A stretch of 64,000 nt of DNA from Bin55 sp965116055 (GTDB taxonomy: Bacteria; Pseudomonadota; Gammaproteobacteria; Pseudomonadales; Azotimanducaceae), in the NCBI GenBank assembly GCA_965116055.1, contig OZ220466.1, positions 1,240,001 to 1,304,000 of the forward strand, given 5' to 3'. The position numbers were made by a program, and so were the translations under genes. Shown in pieces: positions 9,677 through 18,047 of this stretch. The number at the start of each line of letters is the position of its first letter. Within the stretch, counting starts at the first letter, position 1. The notes under the pieces are model-generated. The model did no database searches. It was not told the origin of the DNA and saw only the letters and a program-made list of their open reading frames with translations.

Positions 9677-11053
9677 CTAATTACCTTGTAACAGAAACGG
9701 CCGATACCATGGCGCCATCCATGCTGTGGTATTTGGGTAATCTAGCCATTCGTTATCGAACGACTGATCCAATTCTTCTAGTGATTTTCGCACAGTCGTC
9801 ATGACTGAGCGACCGTAGCTTTGTTCCCAGCGAGATTCAATTTCGGCAACCAGGTAGGGATAGGCGTCGCGCGATCGTCGCGTCTTTTGTGTTGGGTATA
9901 CATGACGTGTTCCGTCGGAGTTTTTACCAGGTTCAAGCGCAATATAGAGGTGTCGTTCAAAGAACGACTTGCCGTTACCCGTAATAGGTTGATGTTTTCG
10001 GGCATCGGCTAAACTGAGCCCTTCGTCTGGTATGTGTTGCAGGAATAACGTGGTCAGCCCTAGCATACCGAGGCGTTCGGCTTCGTAATCAAGCGCGAAT
10101 TGAGCTAATGTTTGACTAAGTTGCGCAGAAAGCGATAAGCGCTTACGAGGCTGATTCGGTACTCGAAATACAACTGGCCACTCCGTGCCGCGGCTAGGGA
10201 TGTATGGTGGACCTTTCTCTGCCGGCAGGTACGGGCCGCCAGTGATGGATTCGTCGCCCAGCCCATAACCGGTGATTGAATGCGGCAATTCCAACTCAAA
10301 GGTATTAGTGATGGCATCTAAGCAGGTTTGTACCTGAGCTAGCGTCTTGCCGTAACGTTTAGACCATATCGTTTCAATTCGTTTCTGACGTCGGTTTCCT
10401 CGCTGTCGTATGCGCAAGCCTTCGTCAGTTAACGTCACCCGCGATGGTGCGCCTCGTTGTGCCGGTTTATCGATAGTCAACCAACCGAGCTCGGCGCAAT
10501 GACGCAAGACTACGCGGGCGACTCGAGAGGTGATCACAGCTCGTCGTTCAAATGTTTTCTGTTCAAGTCCAGAACGCGGAATGATTCGCAGCACGTTTGA
10601 GAGAACTTCCAGACTTGGAATATCTGAACTTGAGGCCCCGCTCTCGTATTCGTTTGTAAACGCCAGAAGTGTGTGGGTTAATAAGCCCGGTAGCGATGTT
10701 TGGTCTTGTTCGGACCGGGGCGGCGCCGAGCCCATAGGTAAAGTAGAAGCGTATTTCAGGTAACGCTCGAATTGTTTTGATTGATTCAGGTCGCAGCGAT
10801 AACAAATAGTGGTAGGCCGACCATCCGACGGCGTACAGCTTTGCACACCCACACGCTCTGCGACGAAGGCGACCGTTAACTCATCTGCGCGGTCGTACGG
10901 CGTTCGATTGAACGTAAAGGCCAGTTCAATGTATTCGCCACGATCAATGAGGCGGCTGCGTCGCCGTTTCTTCGCGGTAGATGGGTAGGCGGCTAGAGTT
11001 CGTGCAAGTGAATCGTGCAACTTAGTGGGGATCGCGGCTTTGACTTGACTCAT
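9677..11053 (-). CDS. Winged-helix protein of unknown function
   Basis: Protein of 458 residues without a family name I can assign. The N-terminus is basic (KKRRRSR at about 28-34). Residues ~165-225 look like a winged helix: RVARVVLRHCAELGWLT, a turn with KPAQRGAPSR, then VTLTDEGLRIRQR. After it comes a segment of the form IETIWSKRYGKTLAQVQTCL (about 227-246). A second copy of the same pattern lies near the C-terminus: EIESRWEQSYGRSVMTTVRK. This W..(R/S)YG..(V/M) pattern occurs in some MarR-type regulators, so the protein may be a large DNA-binding regulator with a duplicated helical element. It is convergent with lhr and 83 bp upstream, on the same strand, of the 3' end of an acyl-CoA dehydrogenase gene. 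Confidence 0.6.
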   Translation of the reverse strand: MSQVKAAIPTKLHDSLARTLAAYPSTAKKRRRSRLIDRGEYIELAFTFNRTPYDRADELTVAFVAERVGVQSCTPSDGRPTTICYRCDLNQSKQFERYLKYASTLPMGSAPPRSEQDQTSLPGLLTHTLLAFTNEYESGASSSDIPSLEVLSNVLRIIPRSGLEQKTFERRAVITSRVARVVLRHCAELGWLTIDKPAQRGAPSRVTLTDEGLRIRQRGNRRQKRIETIWSKRYGKTLAQVQTCLDAITNTFELELPHSITGYGLGDESITGGPYLPAEKGPPYIPSRGTEWPVVFRVPNQPRKRLSLSAQLSQTLAQFALDYEAERLGMLGLTTLFLQHIPDEGLSLADARKHQPITGNGKSFFERHLYIALEPGKNSDGTRHVYPTQKTRRSRDAYPYLVAEIESRWEQSYGRSVMTTVRKSLEELDQSFDNEWLDYPNTTAWMAPWYRPFLLQGN

Positions 11054-11136
11054 GACAGGATGCTGCCGTACATATGATCGTTAAATGAAATGTAGCGCAA
11101 GACGCGTTTAGCCGCATCGCGCAGCGATTCAATGCG

Positions 11137-12330
11137 TCAGTCAGGTAAACCTAATACGCGCTTCGCAATGATGTTACGTTGAATTTCATTGCTACCGCTA
11201 TAAATTGAAGCGGCGCGATTGGCCAACCAAGTTCGGGTGTCGCCAATAGAGCGAGCTGTGAATCCTTCGCCACTCCAACCTAATCCGTTGGTTCCTCGCA
11301 TTTCGACGAATAGGGAAGATTTGTCCTGTTGCAACTCGGTACCGTACATCTTAAAAATGGATGTAGCGGAACCCGGCGTGTTGCCATCCGCGGATTCTTC
11401 GACTGTACGCCGTTGTGTCAACTGGAAGGATGCAGCATTCATATTGTGTCGAATGACGCGATTGCGGAGAGAATCGTCTGCGATGCGTCCGTCGGCTTCA
11501 CCGGCGTAATTTTTCGCTTCCTGTTCTAGTGTGGGTCCGGGATCGCGCGTTGCGCCACCACCGACTAATGACGCCATGCTGCCGCGTTCGTGTTGGAGAA
11601 GGCGTTTTCCGACTGTCCAGCCTTTATTCAATTCTCCAACGAGGTCGTCTTTTTGAGCGAGCGCGTTGTCGAAGAAGGTTTGACAGAATGGCGATTCGCC
11701 AGATATCAATCGAATCGGTTTTACCGTAATGCCTTCTTGTGCCATATCCATCAGAATAAAGCTAATGCCATCGTGTTTGGGCACATTCGGATCCGTTCGT
11801 ACAAGGACAAAGATCCAATCGGCGTACTGTGCGCCTGACGTCCAGATCTTTGAACCGTTCACCAAGAAATGGTCGCCCTGGTCTTCCGCGCGCGTACTAA
11901 GCGAGGCAAGGTCCGATCCCGCACCAGGCTCACTATAGCCCTGACACCATGCGACTTCGGCTCGTACGATACGCGGAATATGCCGTTGTTTTTGCTCTTC
12001 CGTACCGAATTCGAGGAGCGTTGGTCCGATAAGTGACGTCCCCATACCGGCTAGCGGTGTGCGTGCACCAAGTCGACGCATCTCCTGAATGAGGATCATA
12101 TAGGCTTCATTGCTGAGTCCGCCGCCGCCGTACTCTAAGGGCCATGTTGGTGCTGTCCAACCCTTCTCAATCATGCGGTCCAGCCATATTCGCGTATCCT
12201 CGTGTGTTAACGGGATCTTTGAACTTCCAGACGAGATCGGTCCAGGTCCGCGCGCTCCAGGTGGACAGTTTTCTTCAAGCCAAGCTCGTGTTTCAAGCCG
12301 GAACTCTTCTGCAGTAGACATTGCGTTCAA
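11137..12330 (-). CDS. Acyl-CoA dehydrogenase
   Basis: FAD-dependent acyl-CoA dehydrogenase of 397 residues, catalysing alpha-beta desaturation of an acyl-CoA and passing electrons to ETF. The FAD/substrate signature WCQGYSEPGAGSDLASL lies at about 129-145. The C-terminal FAD-binding segment has YSGSNEIQRNIIAKRVLGLP. The N-terminus (EFRLETRAWLEENCPPG) matches the large subgroup used for atypical substrates such as steroids and branched acids in actinobacteria and marine proteobacteria. The substrate cannot be predicted. It is divergent from the SRAP gene, with a 93-bp shared promoter region. Confidence 0.9.
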   Translation of the reverse strand: MNAMSTAEEFRLETRAWLEENCPPGARGPGPISSGSSKIPLTHEDTRIWLDRMIEKGWTAPTWPLEYGGGGLSNEAYMILIQEMRRLGARTPLAGMGTSLIGPTLLEFGTEEQKQRHIPRIVRAEVAWCQGYSEPGAGSDLASLSTRAEDQGDHFLVNGSKIWTSGAQYADWIFVLVRTDPNVPKHDGISFILMDMAQEGITVKPIRLISGESPFCQTFFDNALAQKDDLVGELNKGWTVGKRLLQHERGSMASLVGGGATRDPGPTLEQEAKNYAGEADGRIADDSLRNRVIRHNMNAASFQLTQRRTVEESADGNTPGSATSIFKMYGTELQQDKSSLFVEMRGTNGLGWSGEGFTARSIGDTRTWLANRAASIYSGSNEIQRNIIAKRVLGLPD

Positions 12331-12423
12331 GAAAATGAGATAAAGCCGTTGGCTATGTTACTTCCAACGACTAGCGCTAAGCTTATTCGCTAACTAATGC
12401 GAAGGTAGCTTAGCTGTTTATCT

Positions 12424-13131
12424 ATGTGTGGTCGTTTCAACGTTATCTCAGATCTCATGACCGAGTTGTTTATGGACTTTGTTGGACAACCGTTCGAAGG
12501 TTCGACAAACTACAACACGGCGCCTCGACAGCAAGCTTGGATTCTGCGGCTCAATGAAGATACATGCCTTACCGCGGCACAAGCGCAGTGGTGGCTGATC
12601 CCTCACTGGGTTAAGGAAGCCTCGTATCAATATAGCATGTTCAATGCGCGGAGCGAAAACGTTGCACAGTCACCTGCATTTCGCGGTCCGTTTCAGTCCA
12701 GTCGATGCGTCGTACCGATCACTGGTTTTTACGAATGGGCAAACCGAAACGGTCAAAAACAACCATACTATGTGCATGCACCATCGCATCGCGGTCTATT
12801 GCTAGCAGGGTTATGGGATCGTTGGATTGATCCAAGTTCAAATGAACCACTGGACAGCTTTACGATCTTGACGACCAAGGCTGTACCGGCATTGGAGTTT
12901 TTGCATCACCGTCAACCTGTTTTGTTGAAGAAGTGCGATGCCTTGACTTGGTTAAACAGGCACACCCAGTTAGCAGCAGTTCAGAGGTTGTGTCAATCTA
13001 GCTTGCCATACGATGTGTTGGTATCGCCGGTATCGCCTTACGTGAATGACGTTCGAAATCGTGGCAAGGAGTGTATTGAGATCGTCGGCGACACGCTTGA
13101 AATTGCTGCGAGCATGAACTATGGGAACTAG
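12424..13131 (+). CDS. yedK: SRAP domain protein (YedK/HMCES family)
   Basis: SOS response-associated peptidase-fold protein of 235 residues. The catalytic Cys is residue 2 (MCGRF), which forms a thiazolidine crosslink with abasic sites in single-stranded DNA. Other family signatures are visible: YNTAPRQQAW, the N-A-R-S-E motif (FNARSENV), the GFYEW block, and the FLHHRQPVLL block with the conserved His. Length is normal. Its role is to shield abasic sites and so protect genome integrity. Its stop codon is interlocked with that of the convergent fusion oxidoreductase (shared CTAG at 13128-13131). Confidence 0.92.
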   Translation: MCGRFNVISDLMTELFMDFVGQPFEGSTNYNTAPRQQAWILRLNEDTCLTAAQAQWWLIPHWVKEASYQYSMFNARSENVAQSPAFRGPFQSSRCVVPITGFYEWANRNGQKQPYYVHAPSHRGLLLAGLWDRWIDPSSNEPLDSFTILTTKAVPALEFLHHRQPVLLKKCDALTWLNRHTQLAAVQRLCQSSLPYDVLVSPVSPYVNDVRNRGKECIEIVGDTLEIAASMNYGN

Positions 13132-15119
13132 CTGTCTTTCAGATTAAGCCACGCTATGTCCGCTTCGCTTAGTTCAACATGTAGCGATTGAAAACTACTT
13201 CTAGTTTCCCAGATAAATCGAGGGCCAATGAGCGGGAAGGTCTTAAACGGTTGCGCAAGCACATACGCAAGCGCAATGTTGATGGGTTGAACATGTTTTC
13301 GTTTAGCCAATTCAACTGCGCGTTTGCGACGCTCAATATTGTGATCTGAAAACCAGCAACGTTGCATTTCGGTATCAGCAGGCTGATTCCAATCGGTCGC
13401 GGCACTGCGATTGCCGTCAAGCACTTCGTCGAAGCGAGATGTGAAGAAGCCGCGAGCTTGCGAAGACCAGGGAAAGAGTGCGAGGTTGTGTTCGGTTAGA
13501 AAGGTACTGAATGCGTCAGAGTTAGCGGTTATGCAGCCAGGCCAAACGGGAATGAGCATTTTGGCGAGACTGAATTGGTTAGAGACCACGGCGAATGGCT
13601 GTTTACTGCAAGAATCCGCATAGTCGTTCGCAGCTTGAATACGGTCTTGCGACCAGTTGGAACCGCCGAATACGCGCATCAACCCTTCGTCCCTTAGCTC
13701 GTTTAGTGCATCAATCCACTCGCTGACATCCACCTCTAAGTTGTCTCGATGCAGAAAGTAAATGTCCACATAGTCGGTTTGCAGTCGATCAAGTGTCTCT
13801 TCTAGTTGAGGGCGGCAATATTCGGGTCGATTAAGCGGTGTATGCGCGCCTTTGCCGATGATCGCAATCTCGTCACGAACGCCTCGCGCTTGCAGCCACT
13901 GTCCCAGTAGGGCTTCAGTGCGACCACCGCCATAGATATAGGCGGTATCGAACGCATTACCGCCTGATTCGACAAAGTGGTCGAACATTGCGGCTGCATG
14001 AGGTAGATTAGGTTGGTTATCGCAACCCATGACGAGACGCGAGAGTTTCTTGTCGATCCCAGGTAGTGAATCACGGGGTAAGTCCGTATGGTGTGTGTTG
14101 AGCGGTCGGCCATAAACTGGTTGAGCTAACGTCTCAGGCGCTTCTTGCGGGTATATGACACCTATAGCCGCACGCCATTTGTCGAGCGCGTGGGCATTGC
14201 CTAGCGAATCCTCCCAATTCATAGCTGGAGATTCGAACAAGCCGGCCGCCAGGCAACGATTTACTTCATCCACTTGGTATACGTACGCGCTCTCTGCTTC
14301 GCCGATAACTTCTTGCGATTCGTTACCACGTTGTAACCTGATTTTCCATTCTGCGGGACACTGCCAAGGCATGGGTACATAAATTGAACCTTCGCTTCCG
14401 TAGATTGACACCGTGTTATCAAGCCGTTGGCCTACCCCTGTGGCAACATGCGCGCCGACGCCATCATCGAACGTCAGCAAAGCTGCGGTGTAGATATCGG
14501 CACCTGTTTGTGCCAGCTTACCCGTCGCTGTAATAGCCATCGGTTCGGATCCAGCGATTAGGCGCGACATTGAAATGGGGTAGCAACCAACGTCCATGAT
14601 GCCGCCACCTCCAAGTTCTGCGGCGTACAGTCGACTTGCTACAGAGAAAGGGGCGTTGAAGGCAAAGGTAGCATGAATGTGTCGTAGCTCGCCAATGGCT
14701 CCTTCGGCTAGTAACGTCATGATCCGGTCTGTTTGAGGGTGCATCCGGTACATGAACGCTTCAAGGAGGAAACCGCGATTCACTTGGGCGGCATGCACCA
14801 TGGTCATGACTTCTGCGTGATTCAACCCCATGGGTTTTTCACAGAGTACGGCTTTGCCGGCATCCAATGCTTTGATTGTCCACTCGACATGTAGCGGATG
14901 AGGCGTGGCTACGTAGATTGCATCTACATGTGGGTTGGCTAATAGTGCTTCGTAGGTGTCGTGCGCCTCAATATTTCCATACTCTTTAGCAAATTGTTCT
15001 GCACTGGACTGAGTGCGACTGCCGACAGCAACCAACTCAGCTGTAGTAGATTTAGAAATGGCTTTAGCGAGTGTGTGTGCGATACGACCTGTCGCAAGGA
15101 TGCCCCATCGCGTGGTCAT
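13128..15119 (-). CDS. Gfo/Idh/MocA oxidoreductase fused to aldo/keto reductase
   Basis: A single 663-residue frame holds two complete enzymes. Residues ~1-330 are a Gfo/Idh/MocA NAD(P)-dependent oxidoreductase: Rossmann segment GILATGRIAHTLA, then the catalytic CEKPMG, then a mixed-sheet C-terminal domain containing GGGGIMDVGCYPISM. Residues ~340-663 are an aldo/keto reductase with the full tetrad: Asp and Tyr in FDTAYIYGGG, Lys in IIGKGAH, His in YFLHRD. Both halves would act on sugars or related polyols, so the fusion could channel an oxidised sugar intermediate between two redox steps. The ATG start is at 15119. The 3' end overlaps the SRAP gene stop. No sugar-transport genes are adjacent. 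Confidence 0.88.
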   Translation of the reverse strand: MTTRWGILATGRIAHTLAKAISKSTTAELVAVGSRTQSSAEQFAKEYGNIEAHDTYEALLANPHVDAIYVATPHPLHVEWTIKALDAGKAVLCEKPMGLNHAEVMTMVHAAQVNRGFLLEAFMYRMHPQTDRIMTLLAEGAIGELRHIHATFAFNAPFSVASRLYAAELGGGGIMDVGCYPISMSRLIAGSEPMAITATGKLAQTGADIYTAALLTFDDGVGAHVATGVGQRLDNTVSIYGSEGSIYVPMPWQCPAEWKIRLQRGNESQEVIGEAESAYVYQVDEVNRCLAAGLFESPAMNWEDSLGNAHALDKWRAAIGVIYPQEAPETLAQPVYGRPLNTHHTDLPRDSLPGIDKKLSRLVMGCDNQPNLPHAAAMFDHFVESGGNAFDTAYIYGGGRTEALLGQWLQARGVRDEIAIIGKGAHTPLNRPEYCRPQLEETLDRLQTDYVDIYFLHRDNLEVDVSEWIDALNELRDEGLMRVFGGSNWSQDRIQAANDYADSCSKQPFAVVSNQFSLAKMLIPVWPGCITANSDAFSTFLTEHNLALFPWSSQARGFFTSRFDEVLDGNRSAATDWNQPADTEMQRCWFSDHNIERRKRAVELAKRKHVQPINIALAYVLAQPFKTFPLIGPRFIWETRSSFQSLHVELSEADIAWLNLKDS

Positions 15120-15249
15120 TTCTTTAAGTACTCAGATCGTGGTAGCTAATGGGTAGATAGTACTAACGAACCTTCGTGTCAGAGATACCATCAGGAAGAG
15201 ATTGAGCTTCTTGTAATGGACAATCCGAGTGTGAGCTGCTCTTTACAGA

Positions 15250-16065
15250 TCAGTCGCCTGCGTTAATTTCGAACGTCTTCTCATCCGGCCGCGCGAGACC
15301 TCGTTTGGATTCATCGGCTGCCTTGAGCATTTTCCGAATGTGATCGAAGTGTCCTAATTCGTGCTTCACGGTCTCAATCGCTTGCGCAAAAACCATATCG
15401 TTGACGAACAAGGTTCGAAATGCGACCCGCACTTGACGTATTTGCTCTTCCGAGTAGCCAGCACGCTGCATGCCTACGCGATTGACTACGCGCATACGGG
15501 CAGGTGAACCCTCTGCAATGGTATAAGGAAGCGCGTCCTGACGCAATGCCGAGCAGCCGGCAATCATGGCAGCTTCACCAACTGTACAAAACTGATGAAT
15601 AGCGCAAAGGCCGCCTAGATTCGCATAGTCGCCGACTTGCACATGCCCGCCCACGGTTGCGGAGTGGCTTAGCACAACATGATCACCAACAGTGCAATTG
15701 TGTGCCACGTGCGCGTGAGCTAAAAATGCGTTGTGATTCCCGACTACGGTGCGAGATTCGGCTTCAGTGCCGCTATGAATGGATACGAACTCACGAAAGA
15801 CATTGTTATTGCCGATTTCGCAATACGTTACGGTACCTGGGACATATTTCTGATCCTGCGACTGCACGCCAATGGTTGCGAAAGGAAAAATCGAACAGTC
15901 TGCGCCGATGGTCGTGTGCCCATCAACGACCACATGTGAAACAAGTTTCGTGCTATCGCCAATCTTGACGTTAGGCCCTATCGTACAGAAAGGGCCGATT
16001 TCGCAATGCGTCCCAAGCTCCGCTTTAGGGTCAATAACTGCCTGTGGGTGAATCTTGACGCTCAC
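15250..16065 (-). CDS. lpxA: Acyl-ACP--UDP-N-acetylglucosamine O-acyltransferase
   Basis: LpxA of 271 residues, the first lipid A enzyme, transferring a 3-hydroxyacyl chain from ACP to the 3-OH of UDP-GlcNAc in the cytoplasm. The left-handed beta-helix hexapeptide repeats run from residue ~5 to 190 (IGPFCTIGPNVKIGD and following). The catalytic His is in HAHVAHNCTVGDHVVLSH. The C-terminal helical region is present. Its GTG start overlaps the upstream dioxygenase stop by 4 bp (GTGA). The usual lpxD, fabZ and lpxB neighbours are absent here, so this is either a relocated or a second lpxA. Confidence 0.9.
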   Translation of the reverse strand: MSVKIHPQAVIDPKAELGTHCEIGPFCTIGPNVKIGDSTKLVSHVVVDGHTTIGADCSIFPFATIGVQSQDQKYVPGTVTYCEIGNNNVFREFVSIHSGTEAESRTVVGNHNAFLAHAHVAHNCTVGDHVVLSHSATVGGHVQVGDYANLGGLCAIHQFCTVGEAAMIAGCSALRQDALPYTIAEGSPARMRVVNRVGMQRAGYSEEQIRQVRVAFRTLFVNDMVFAQAIETVKHELGHFDHIRKMLKAADESKRGLARPDEKTFEINAGD

Positions 16066-17042
16066 GATAAATCGCTATGCATGACTTCAGCCTCGTATGG
16101 GGTCATGTCCATTAAGGGGTATCGCTTTGATACCCCTTCAAGTGTTTCTTGCGTCCAATAGGGATGACCTGGCGCAGGGAAACCAAATAACGTGCGTTCC
16201 TCCGGCGTGGCCTTCGATACCCATGTAGCGAACTCGGGCCGAATGGCTTGCGCTGACCAGCCTACGATGCCTAGCCACTTCCAAGCAGCAGGCGCGTAGG
16301 TCACAAACATACCAATCCGGCCGCCATCGGCGAGAAACGGCGTGCCGCGATGGAAAGTGCGCATGCTATAGATGAGCAAGCCGCCGGCCGGCACGGTTAC
16401 CTTGACTTCATGGTCGTAGATAGCCGGTCGTTGTTCACGCGTGTAGTGTGCGGGATAACGAATCTTTTCCGGATAGTGTGTCCACGAACAGACTGCTGTC
16501 GGTGCATGCTTGATAGTCACTTCTGTGTAATAGAGGAGGTACGCAGTTTGCCAGTATTCAGGTAAGTCTGGTGGATAGGCTAGCGTGTGATTGCCATAGT
16601 CGCAATGCATCGTTTGATCGACATCGCCGGCATGTCCCTTGTGCTTGTAAGACAAATGACTTTGTTCGCAGTACATCTCGGCGCCACCTGCGAAATATTT
16701 CGCGAAGGCTTGGAGTTCGGGGTGTAAGGTGATTCGGTTTAACATCGAACCAGGGTAGGGGAATACCAGCCGGCTAGCACGACGATAGGGAGGTGGTTTG
16801 TCACTCGGCTTTTCGTCCGTTTCTTGTAGGCAATATTCCACGCAACCTGGCAGACAGACGCGTAGCTCTTCGTACGCTTGGACCAATTCATCTGTCGTCA
16901 GAAAGTTGGGTACGATTGAGTAGCCGTGATCCCTATAGTGGTCGTAGTGCTCCTGCTGAATACCCATCAAGTTAGATTTAGAGGTGGCAGGCAAATTATC
17001 CAACTTAGTAAACGCTGGCATGTAAGGAGCATCGCTTGGCAA
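16062..17042 (-). CDS. Phytanoyl-CoA dioxygenase family protein
   Basis: Fe(II)/2-oxoglutarate oxygenase of 326 residues. The iron triad is H146-x-D148 (TMHCDYGNH) and H231 (MRTFHRGTP); R242 (GGRIGMF) is placed to bind 2-oxoglutarate, so the enzyme should be active. The PhyH family hydroxylates acyl chains and many small molecules. It overlaps lpxA by 4 bp and precedes it in the same transcript, which suggests, but does not prove, a lipid-related substrate. The TTG start at 17042 has no good ribosome binding site; ATGs at 17021 or 16967 are alternatives. The N-terminal ~25 residues are not typical of the family. Confidence 0.85.
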   Translation of the reverse strand: MPSDAPYMPAFTKLDNLPATSKSNLMGIQQEHYDHYRDHGYSIVPNFLTTDELVQAYEELRVCLPGCVEYCLQETDEKPSDKPPPYRRASRLVFPYPGSMLNRITLHPELQAFAKYFAGGAEMYCEQSHLSYKHKGHAGDVDQTMHCDYGNHTLAYPPDLPEYWQTAYLLYYTEVTIKHAPTAVCSWTHYPEKIRYPAHYTREQRPAIYDHEVKVTVPAGGLLIYSMRTFHRGTPFLADGGRIGMFVTYAPAAWKWLGIVGWSAQAIRPEFATWVSKATPEERTLFGFPAPGHPYWTQETLEGVSKRYPLMDMTPYEAEVMHSDLS

Positions 17043-17235
17043 CGCGAAGGTGTAGGCGGTCCCAGCGGTTAGGCGGTGTACCCCATAGGGTATTGAGAAT
17101 CATGAGGCCATCTTGACGAGGATATTCCTAGGCACTCGCTCAACAAAAAGGAATGGTTGGTCGGTGAGGATTAGAGGGAATTACGATCCGCATACACAGA
17201 TGCCGAGTGGATCGGTCAATGTTGGCCTAACTAGA

Positions 17236-18024
17236 ATGAGTTGTTTGCATGTTTCTCGCGAAGTTCATTTGGCTTGTCGTTTCGCTTTCGTTATATGCGC
17301 GCTTTTCCTTGCATGTGCTAGCTCGATTGCAGCAAAATCGTCCGTTTCAGCAGACGAACTGATTCTCAGAATCATTGACCAGACGCGCGGTCTCAGTTCG
17401 TTCTCGAAAATGAGCATGACCATCAATCGTCCTGAGTGGCAACGCACATCCACATTTTCTGTCTGGACGCGCGGAAGAGAGGACGCATTGATTCGCTTTA
17501 CGGCACCACCCAAAGACGCAGGTAACGCCACTTTGAAAATCGGTGAGAACATGTGGACTTATTCGCCCAAGATTCGGCGTTCAGTACGCCTGCCGAAAAG
17601 CATGATGTCACAGGAATGGGCTGGGTCGGACTTTTCATACAACGATCTCGCGCGATCGGATAAACTCATCAATTTCTACAACCATGCTATCGTGGACACA
17701 GTCGAAGAACACAGTTTAACGACCTATACCATCGAATCCAGGCCGAAAGACAATGCACCCGTGGTATGGGGATTAGAGCGTCTTGTAGTTCGAAGCGACA
17801 ATGTGGTGCTGGAACAGACGTTTTTCGATCAAAACATGCAGCCGGTGAAGTCCATGCGAGCGTTTGAAGTTCAAGAGCTAGGCGGCCGCATGCTTGCAAA
17901 ACGCATGCGCATGACGGACTTGGAAAATCCGCATAAGTGGACAGAAGTCGTATACGAAACTATCGATTTCGATGTTGAAATCGACGATCGACAATTTACT
18001 CAGTTCGCTCTACGGGGCGGTTAG
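17236..18024 (+). CDS. LolA-like outer-membrane lipoprotein-sorting protein
   Basis: Periplasmic LolA-fold protein of 262 residues of the type encoded with MacB/LolCDE-like ABC transporters. I start it at ATG 17236 because this gives an N-terminal signal peptide (hydrophobic stretch FAFVICALFLACASSIAA, residues ~16-33); the frame stays open upstream to a TTG at 17113, but that would bury the signal. The mature part has the family pattern: DELILRIIDQTRG, then FTAPPKDAGNATLKI, then a WTYSPKIRRSVRLP block and SDFSYNDL. It probably carries a lipoprotein or lipid across the periplasm. First gene of an operon with two permeases, an ATPase and an outer-membrane barrel. Confidence 0.85.
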   Translation: MSCLHVSREVHLACRFAFVICALFLACASSIAAKSSVSADELILRIIDQTRGLSSFSKMSMTINRPEWQRTSTFSVWTRGREDALIRFTAPPKDAGNATLKIGENMWTYSPKIRRSVRLPKSMMSQEWAGSDFSYNDLARSDKLINFYNHAIVDTVEEHSLTTYTIESRPKDNAPVVWGLERLVVRSDNVVLEQTFFDQNMQPVKSMRAFEVQELGGRMLAKRMRMTDLENPHKWTEVVYETIDFDVEIDDRQFTQFALRGG

Positions 18025-18047
18025 AGCATCCTTTTACAGATCACTGC

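Noticed and set aside
17113..17235. Upstream extension of the LolA-like protein from a TTG
   Set aside because: It would place 41 extra residues before a clear signal peptide; the ATG at 17236 is better.
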